Positions 58,041 to 64,000 of a stretch of DNA of 64,000 bases are shown here, piece by piece (position 1 is the first letter of the stretch; every line of letters begins with the position of its first letter). A program made the translations under genes and the position numbers. Source of the stretch: Aedes albopictus (Eukaryota > Arthropoda > Insecta > Diptera > Culicidae). The stretch covers positions 430,019,265-430,083,264 of the forward strand of contig NC_085138.1 in NCBI RefSeq assembly GCF_035046485.1. The letters are read 5' to 3'. The notes under the pieces were generated by a model, which was not told the origin of the DNA, searched no databases, and worked only from the letters and a program-made list of their open reading frames with translations.

Positions 58041-61000
58041 CTGCCGGTGGACGCATAACTGTCCCATGTGCAAAAACAGACAATCGAGAAAATCGCGTTT
58101 GAAGCACAAAATTTGGTTTTACATTTTTTCGGTTTAATTAAGCATCAAATATAATTATGGAGGTAAATGTTTATGCATTTATACTAGTTCTACGCAGCCC
58201 GGGCAAATTTTATAAAAAGTTTAACAAAATCATAATTTTATCGTTAAAAGTTGGCATTGTGACGCTTATGCCGAGAATTTGCTTGGTGCTCGTGGAAATG
58301 GACGCATATCAGTCCCACCGTGATTCGAGGCTTCTTGTTGTGTTTGACACTTCGCGTGTTTACCACGTTTTTTTTTTTCAAGTTCAAAAAAGTGTTGTTT
58401 TGTTAACAGAAAGTTAAAATGTCCCTAGAGCTCTTGAAGCAGTACGGTTCCGATTGCACCGATTCCGAAGACGAATTTCTGGGGTTCGATCTGGAACTGG
58501 AATGTAATCCGCGAATGAAGGTAACAAAGGAAAAGCCGGCAACGCAGGATCTCACAGCGAAACGTTCAACCAAACTGCTTCTGATGATGAAGATATGGAC
58601 GCCGGACCGAGTACTAGAAAGAGAACCGCTTGTACGGATTCTTCAGATACGGGTAGCTCCGCAGGATTTTGTTTCTCGGATGATTCCCTCAGTTTTCTCG
58701 AGCAACAATCAAATTGCAGTCAAACCGACTTCGATGAAGTTCCGGAACCTGAATCGACCGCTTCTGATTGCTTAGAAGCATCGGGATTCGGGAGAACACG
58801 CCACCGAAGATTGCGAATCAGATTCGGGTAAAGCGAACGGCGAAGAGAGACAGCTAAAAACTCCCAAAAGGAAAACCAAAGAAGTGTTGACCAAGGAAGC
58901 AAACGCGAAAAAACGCCATTCGTCACACTCGATCATCCTGGACGACTGTACTTGCCACAGAAAATGCAACGAAAAATTTTCACGGGATGACAGGTTGCGG
59001 TTCCACGAACGCTTTTGGGATGAGGACAGCGCCGGGCAAGGAAACTTAATCAGACAGTACGCTCACCTGAAACCAATAGAAAGACGTCGCGATAATATCA
59101 AGAAGGCTAATTTGTCAAAACGACTTGCTTATGCATGCACACTTCCCTGTGCAAGTTCGGATCCCGTTGTGGTTTGCAGGAAATATTTCTTGAACACAAT
59201 TGGATTTCGCGAATCCTGTGGGTAAGTTTGAGAATCTCTTTCAATATTGAACAACTAAAATTTTATGTAAAAATCCAGCAATTTGATTTACAGAAGTTTC
59301 CAAGACTCCTCGGATAGTCCGCGAGAATCCAAACGTGGAAAATACAAAAGAAATAATGACGCTCGAGATGCCATTAAGCAGCATATTTTCACCTATGGGC
59401 CACAAATCTCACACTACCGAAGGGAACATGCACCGAACCGTCTTTATCTTCCTTCTGACCTCACGGAAAAGGCCATGTACAACCATTACATAGCCACACA
59501 AACTCCTAAAGCAAGCTACTCATTGTATTGTAAAGTTGTGAAGAAATGTAACATATCATTCGTGCGACTTGGGAATGAACAATGTGAGGCGTGTGTTGCT
59601 GCTGAGCAGCACAAGAAGGCGGTCGTGTATTCGGATCCGGACCCGGAAGATTGTGCCACATGTGCAGCACACACACTTCACCATAAGCGTTTTATTCCCG
59701 AATGGCATACCGAGAAGACGGAGATTCGACAACACCTGACGAAATCGTTTTCTCAGTTGACTTACAAAAAGTATTTCAAGAGAATTCTCAACAATTCACG
59801 TTTTTGTGATACATATTTATATTTTAGGTCATACAACTTCCTCGGCTGGACGGATTCAAAAGTGTTATCTTCTCACAACGATTGTTGGTTTTCAACGAAA
59901 CGTTCGCACCAGTCGGGGCATATGCACGAGTACATCCCGTGTCGGCGTGCATTTGGTCGGAGGCAATAAGCGGCCGCAATGCAAATGATATGCTCAGTTG
60001 TTTTGTTAAAATTATTAGAAAGTACGCTCATCTAAAGAAAATCACGTTTTGGTTGGACAACTGTTCATCCCAAAACAAAAACTGGAATCTATTCCAGCAT
60101 ATTGTCCTCCTGGTGAAGGGCGAAATTCAGTGTGAGCAAATAATCTTCAAGTATTTCGAGCCAGGCCACACATTTATGGCCGCCGACTCGTTTCACGCCG
60201 CAGTTGAAGCCAAAATGCGCCACGAACGAGTTGTAACGTTCGAAAACTTCAAGTCAGCAGTAGCCAATGCGAAGAAAGATGTTGATATACTCGACATGCA
60301 GGTAACCGACTTCTTTCAAACCAAGATGAATGTCTCTCAGTACACGCTGAATTCATGTAAACCTCGACCATATGTGGAGAACATGCGAAAAGTGGTCTTC
60401 AAAAAAGGGAAGTACGAACTGGGATACTCCGACGGTATCAACGGTGACAAACTCAAATACTGCAAACTGTTCTCTAAAAAGCAGTCTGGGCTAATCAACC
60501 AAGATACATTCTCCATTGAAGCTAATTTGCTCCGGCAGACGTCACCACGTGGCATTGATACCGACAGGAAGGCATCTCTGTTGGCAGTTATTACACCTAT
60601 CGTTTCCGAACAAGAAAAATCGTTCTACGTTGATCTGCCTACAAAAGACGAATCATCAGATGAAAGTGATGCATAGTGGATGCAGGCTAGCCCGCATAAT
60701 TTTTGTTGTTACTCTGAATTCGATATTTATGAAATAAACAAAGGCCAAACAATCGAACTAATCTTGCTTTTTTAATCAGACGAGACTGATGCAAGTTTCC
60801 ACACTTTCTGTTTACATAGCTAGTGCATAAACTACGTAATTGTATTTCTAGGATTCTCGGACACATCTACTATGGTTTAATCTAGATAATATTCCGATAA
60901 GTTTAATGTTTAGTGGGTTTCCGAAAGATAGTTTTTTTTTGTGATTTTATTAGTGATAAAACGTAGTTAAAACATAAATATTACCATAGGTTATGATCAA

Positions 61001-61326
61001 CCCCTTTTGTTTTTTTATCAAGTTTGTAAAAACCCTAAAGCACTTTTATTTTTGATACTTAATTTACGTATTGTTAAAATTACGTTCGTTAGATATGAAT
61101 TCATTGTCCCAACGTGACAAATATGCGTCCAACTTTCAGAGTGTGACAAATATGCGTCCACTTTTCTAAATGTTACAAATCAGCCACACATTTTTTCGAC
61201 ATTTTTTGGAACAAACATCTATTTTTTATTTCGTATTATAAAAATACATGTTAATTTATGACGTTTGGCTACAAAAACTCAAAATCATCAAAAAGTCACA
61301 TGGGACAGTTATGCGTCCACCGGCAG
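58041..61326 (+). mobile_element. 3.29-kb DNA transposon with 30-bp TIRs and 4-bp TSD
   Basis: Perfect 30-bp inverted ends start CTGCCGGTGGACGCATAACT. The target duplication TAGA is at 58037-58040 and 61327-61330. Copies of TGGACGCATA(A/T) also occur inside the ends (58299-58315 left; 61116-61131 and 61145-61160 right), like transposase binding sites. A 4-bp TSD and the transposase type suggest a Sola-like superfamily, but this is unconfirmed. Its insertion cuts and shifts the frame of the CsRn1 integrase C-terminus. Confidence 0.88.
58419..60676 (+). pseudogene. intron-bearing transposase, frameshifted
   Basis: ATG at 58419 starts an acidic N-terminus (DSEDEFLGFDLELE). Pieces follow in shifted frames: about 58560-58790 (SDTGSSAGFCFSDDSLSFL), then about 58795-59221 with a cysteine-rich DDCTCHRKCNEKF block, an intron at 59222-59293 (GTAAGT...TTACAG) and a second at 59771-59827 (GTATTT...TTTTAG). 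The last exon, 59828-60676, carries VFNETFAPVG, FWLDNCSSQNKN and FEPGHTFMAADSFHAAVEAK. The D in LDNC is a likely catalytic acidic residue. A cysteine pair set (NEQCEACVAAEQH, DCATCAAHTLH) lies near 59580-59690. Stop TAG at 60674-60676; AATAAA at 60733. At least three frame changes beyond the introns make it inactive unless the sequence has errors. The family is recognised as transposase-like; the superfamily is not certain. Confidence 0.75.
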
Positions 61327-61588
61327 TAGATTGAATGATTGCAGCCATGTGTTCGTGCGCATCGATGCAGTCAAACGACCTCTGCAACAGCCTTATGAAG
61401 GACCATATGAAGTTGTTAAGCGAAGCGATAAATATTTTGAGATTCTGGTATTCGGGAAGAAACAGGTAGTATCAGTCGACCGAGTGAAGCCTGCCTTCAT
61501 CTGCGATCAAAATTTATCAAGTTACCCCCAAGATGATCGTCACACAGTGATTACGCCAGCAGGACACCGTGTTCGATTCATTGTGTAA

Positions 61589-61601
61589 CTGGGGGGGCGC
61601 A
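61589..61601 (+). promoter_or_regulatory. polypurine-type tract of the CsRn1 gypsy
   Basis: CTGGGGGGGCGCA lies between the pol stop codon and the 3' LTR. Confidence 0.6.
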
Positions 61602-61768
61602 TGTGGCGGTCCATTTGGAGCCACCCTATCGACAATAGTATTTTACGTAACCACCCTAAGAGAGAGTTGTCAGAAGTAAACAAGACGCGCTCGTGTAAAA
61701 CACGTTTGAATAATAAAGAGTTTTATTTCGAAGTAATCGCCGCGGTTTTTATTCGATTGCACCCCACA
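61602..61768 (+). repeat. 3' LTR of the CsRn1 gypsy (167 bp)
   Basis: Same length and ends as the 5' LTR. The polypurine-type tract CTGGGGGGGCGCA (61589-61601) precedes it directly after the pol stop codon. Confidence 0.93.
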
Positions 61769-61915
61769 AGATTTCGGCGCTTGACTCGTGAGAACGAAAT
61801 TTTGCATGAAAATCTCACGCGTGAGAAAATGATTCAGAATCGCGCGCGAGTTTACTCACGCAGGAGCGGTTCATGAGTCTGCTTTGAGTGTGATTTTACC
61901 AACACTGGCCCAGTT

Positions 61916-62229
61916 AGTGAAAGACTTTCACTAGGTGGGCTGAGTTTTGAGCTGTCAAATAATCTTTAACAATAGAGGTTCAGGGCTACCAACCTTGACA
62001 AATCGTACTTCACGTCAAAAAGTGACGTTTGACTTCGTTTTAACTGGGCTATAGCCCACCTAACGGGCGCCCAGTTAAAACGTAGCCCACCTAAACGTAG
62101 CCCAACGACCGAAAGTTGACTGTATTGGGTTACGTTTTTGTGACGATGTTTTAAACCGAAATTTGTTCTGTTTCTCTGTGTCCATACCAATCACTCCATA
62201 ACAATCGCATCATACTCCATGTATCCATC
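61916..62229. other. right remnant of the outer MITE and short gap before the zinc-finger gene
   Basis: 61916-62122 is the right part of the pogo-like MITE, with repeated TAGCCCACCTAA and CCCAGTTAAAACG words. The remaining about 107 bases would be the 3' UTR of the minus-strand gene. No minus-strand AATAAA is present there, but AATACA, a known weaker variant, spans the MITE edge at 62119-62124. Confidence 0.45.
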
Positions 62230-63458
62230 CTATGAATCTTCGGTTTTCAGCTTGATGGCCTTTCTCATTTCAACACTTTTGTGAGACTTTTTATGAATCA
62301 CCACGTTGTAGCTTTTGGCAAAAGCCTTCCCGCAAATATCACACTTGAACGGTTTCTCACCGGTGTGCGTCCGGATGTGAATCGTGAGATCACAGCTGAA
62401 ACAAGTCATAAGGAGAAATCAAAATGGAGAACACTATCCGTTGCGATCCTATGGCTTACCTTCTTTTGAAACTTTTATCGCATAGAGAGCAAGCGAAGGG
62501 CTTCGCCACCGTGTGATACATTGTATGGTGATAGTTACGATTCGCCGAACGGGCGAACTTCTCTCCGCATATCTTGCACTCGTATCTGAAATGCACAGCA
62601 ATGTGTAGATTTGAAGCTCAAACTGTGATTTAACAAAACTTACTTCTTCAAATCCGTATGCTCGCCGAGATAGTGCTGCCGCAACGTTTCCCACCGGTGG
62701 AACGTCTTGCCGCAGCGATCGCACGTGTGCTCCAGGTGGCCCTCGTGAACGATTGTTACGTGCTCCCGCAGCTTCCGCTGCTCGGTGTATTTTTTCGGAC
62801 ACCGCTCGCACGCAAACATGGGCCGATCTTTTTCGTGAATCTGCTGGTGCTTGGGCAAGTGCGTCGGGTGGACAAACGCCCCGCACGTTTGGCATTGGAC
62901 CTTTTCCGGTGGGGACGCCTTGTGCTTGGTTTTCGGTTTATATTTTTTGCGTGTTGTTGTGGGGTTGCGTTTCTCGGGTTTTGGAGACGCTTGTTCTTGT
63001 TCTATGACAGTTTCATCCAACTGCTGGTTTTTGAACATCATCTCACTGTTTTCCGATTCATCTTCAATTTTACATTCTATGAATTCGGAACTAGAATTGA
63101 ACTGTTCGGTCTTTTTGGAATCCAATGAATTTGCGTGAAAAGCGTACATCTTTCGGAAGGTTTCATCATTTTGGAGGCACATTGCATGGAACTGAATGGC
63201 CACATCGAGCCGGTTTTGACACTGGTCACACATGAATACGCGGGACGCTGGGTCTGTGATGACCTGGAAGAATAAGAATTTGAGTGGATATCGGACTAAT
63301 GATGAAGATGAAATTATTAATATGTAATAAATTATCACCTCGATGGTAGTTAATTGATAAATGGATTCAACCAGATGTTCCGCCTCGTTCAGGACTACCA
63401 CGGCGGCCGGCTCGACCGACTCCAGGCATAAACGACACATTTTAAGTACCAGATCCAT
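62230..63458 (-). CDS. ZAD-C2H2 zinc-finger protein, four coding exons
   Basis: Exons on the minus strand: 63458-63339, 63263-62644, 62585-62460, 62395-62230, joined by GT-AG introns of 75, 58 and 64 bases, giving 343 residues. The N-terminal ZAD has CRLC at residues 8-11 and CDQC at 52-55, the four zinc ligands used for dimerisation in insect nuclear factors. A basic/acidic linker ([16 protein letters not shown]) follows, then six C2H2 fingers: QCQTC, FACERC, HTCDRC, YECKIC, FACSLC and FKCDIC, with a TGEKP linker before the last. It is likely a sequence-specific DNA-binding nuclear regulator; its target cannot be told. The start chosen is MDLVLKMC, because a TTACAG acceptor directly precedes that ATG and the ZAD should begin there. 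The first intron is a multiple of three and free of stops, so retention would add 25 residues. Confidence 0.92.
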
Positions 63459-64000
63459 CTGTAACATAAAATAATTCGTTAGCTAGATTCAAAGCAACAC
63501 CAAGGTACGGTAAGGTAAACATCTCGATGACTTGAAGTCCAACATGGGAAAGATAAACGCAGGGTATGCATTTTCCAAGCTTAAAGTAAGTACCTAATAA
63601 CACAGATTTTAACCGTGCTTTTATAAAAGTATTGATGATCAATAGTCCTTATTTCAAGTTTCTACGTAAATTATTAACAAGATTACATTCAAAAGTCCAA
63701 AATCACCAAAATCACCGATGAAAATTTTAGAGAATTGACTGTGTTGGTAAATAAACTTGTGTCACTTAGTGGAATTTACCCGATTGACCTAAAGCTAATG
63801 CTATAATATTGCATTTGCTCTTGACGTTGACTCTCTCTCTTGGACTCTCTCTTTCTTCGACTCCGGGTTCTGTCAAATCGACAAGCGCGCCGTCGAACTT
63901 CAAAACTCGATTTGTTTGGATCTGCGAGCCATCTGCGCTCACGTTTGAAAATTTAATTATTATTCTGCAGTGTTTTTAGTGAAAAAGTTACTATTTTAGA
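63459..64000 (-). promoter_or_regulatory. probable 5' UTR intron and promoter side of the zinc-finger gene
   Basis: Upstream of the ATG the minus strand reads ATTTTATGTTACAG|ATG, a splice acceptor, so a non-coding first exon is expected further up. A donor candidate CGG|GTAAATT lies at about 63779. GAGAGA/GAGTC runs at about 63830-63870 resemble GAGA-type promoter elements. Transcription start is not located. Confidence 0.4.

Larger units (their letters stand above)
42787..61588 (+). pseudogene. pol: pol of the CsRn1 gypsy, split into four pieces
   Basis: The pieces are 42787-44382, 44615-45188, 57406-58040 and 61331-61588. Protease: FLVDTGSDVS near 42884. RT: FTTLDLVRAYYNIP near 43590 and the active site FIDDI (usual YxDD) near 43780. 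RNase H: LMVDASNFAAGAV near 44236, cut by a MITE, then FTIFTDPFPL and GKDNIVADAMSR. Integrase: zinc-binding HGLAHPG...RACQQCQR (45046-45165), cut by the second gypsy, then the catalytic core with [14 protein letters not shown] and NGMVERFH at the usual D-D-35-E spacing, cut again by the DNA transposon. The end carries the GPY-type motif YEGPYEVV and the stop TAA at 61586-61588. Polyprotein for reverse transcription and integration; not expressible as it stands. Confidence 0.92.
41447..61768 (+). mobile_element. Ty3/gypsy retrotransposon, CsRn1 clade, about 4.33 kb without its insertions
   Basis: Two 167-bp LTRs (TGTGGCGG...CCCCACA) bound the element, with target duplication AGAT (41443-41446, 61769-61772). 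The primer site TGGTGACCCCGACG fits tRNA-Trp, and the gag C-terminus has a C-H-C-C knuckle. Both are recognised marks of the CsRn1 clade. The order gag, protease, RT, RNase H, integrase is intact, but four later insertions break it: 41919-42165, 44383-44606, 45189-57401 and 58041-61326. Reading frames on both sides of each insertion stay in register once insertion plus TSD length is discounted, so the coding sequence had no other visible lesion when it was hit. Confidence 0.93.
41190..61907. mobile_element. 392-bp hAT MITE, split by the CsRn1 gypsy element
   Basis: CAGTGTTGGTAAAAACTCAA at 41190 and its partner CCAACACTG ending at 61907 are flanked by the 8-bp duplication GCCCAGTT (41182-41189, 61908-61915). 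Its two parts, 41190-41446 and 61773-61907, add up to 392 bp, the same length as the copy at 46009-46400, which lies in the opposite orientation. Confidence 0.9.
41149..62122. mobile_element. outermost pogo/Tigger-like MITE, split by the nested stack
   Basis: Left end CAGTCAACTTTCGCTCGTTG (41149) and, at the far side, the reverse complement of CAGTCAACTTTCGGTCGTTG ending at 62122. TA flanks both (41147-41148, 62123-62124). Only 41149-41189 and 61916-62122 belong to it, so the MITE itself is about 250 bp; all between came later. The CAGTnAACTnTCG ends and TA target resemble pogo/Tigger-type elements. Confidence 0.75.

Noticed and set aside
1..64000. Virus-derived insertions or CRISPR-like arrays
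   Set aside because: No RNA-virus protein motifs were recognised in any frame, and no regularly spaced identical repeats with unique spacers exist.

Overview
The window looks like nuclear DNA of a culicine mosquito, most likely Aedes. The evidence is tRNA-headed SINE pieces that I recognise from memory as the Aedes Feilai type, many palindromic MITEs, long degenerate GGAATTCC-type repeats, RTE and Jockey/CR1 relics, and very sparse spliced host genes. There are no operons or prokaryotic signals. One 500-base N gap lies at 20271-20770. All coordinates and joins were worked out by eye, so boundaries may be off by a few bases where no target-site duplication (TSD) fixes them.

Only two host genes can be supported. 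The first, on the + strand, has three visible exons between 3608 and 13046. It encodes a cysteine-rich protein with low-complexity Q/H/S linkers and a hydrophobic C-terminal tail, probably secreted and membrane-anchored. Its 7.75-kb intron is packed with palindromic MITEs. The second, on the - strand at 62230-63458, is a four-exon ZAD plus six-finger C2H2 zinc-finger protein. Its stop codon lies only about 107 bases from a large transposon pile-up.

Layout: 1-0.9 kb, 3' end of a copia element inserted in a Jockey/CR1-like RT relic; 1.9-7 kb, mostly degenerate repeats and the first exon; 7-11.5 kb, MITEs in intron 1; 13-17 kb, MITEs and dispersed repeats; 17.3-27.1 kb, a giant foldback structure with long inverted arms made of a 137-bp satellite and a centre holding SINEs, a 397-bp palindrome and the gap; 28.1-30.4 kb, a non-autonomous hAT element with a clean 8-bp TSD; 32-34 kb, a diverged satellite array split by a MITE; 34.3-37.7 kb, further MITEs and an RTE RT relic; 38-40.2 kb, degenerate repeats again; 41.15-62.12 kb, a nested stack of mobile elements.

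The stack is the most informative part. A pogo-like MITE was hit by a hAT MITE, which was hit by a CsRn1-clade gypsy element. That element was then interrupted by a hAT MITE (gag), an 8-bp-TSD MITE (RNase H), a second gypsy element of 12.2 kb (integrase) and a 3.3-kb DNA transposon (integrase C-terminus). The second gypsy's 5' LTR was in turn hit by a MITE of the same 392-bp family as the outer one, and its 3' LTR preserves the empty site. Every layer is bounded by a TSD. Both gypsy elements carry the -1 slippery heptamer A_AAA_AAC directly before the gag stop. I found no new enzymatic or defence system. The unusual items are the foldback element, the nested stack, the zinc-finger-less integrase of the second gypsy, and the intron-bearing DNA transposon with subterminal repeats.
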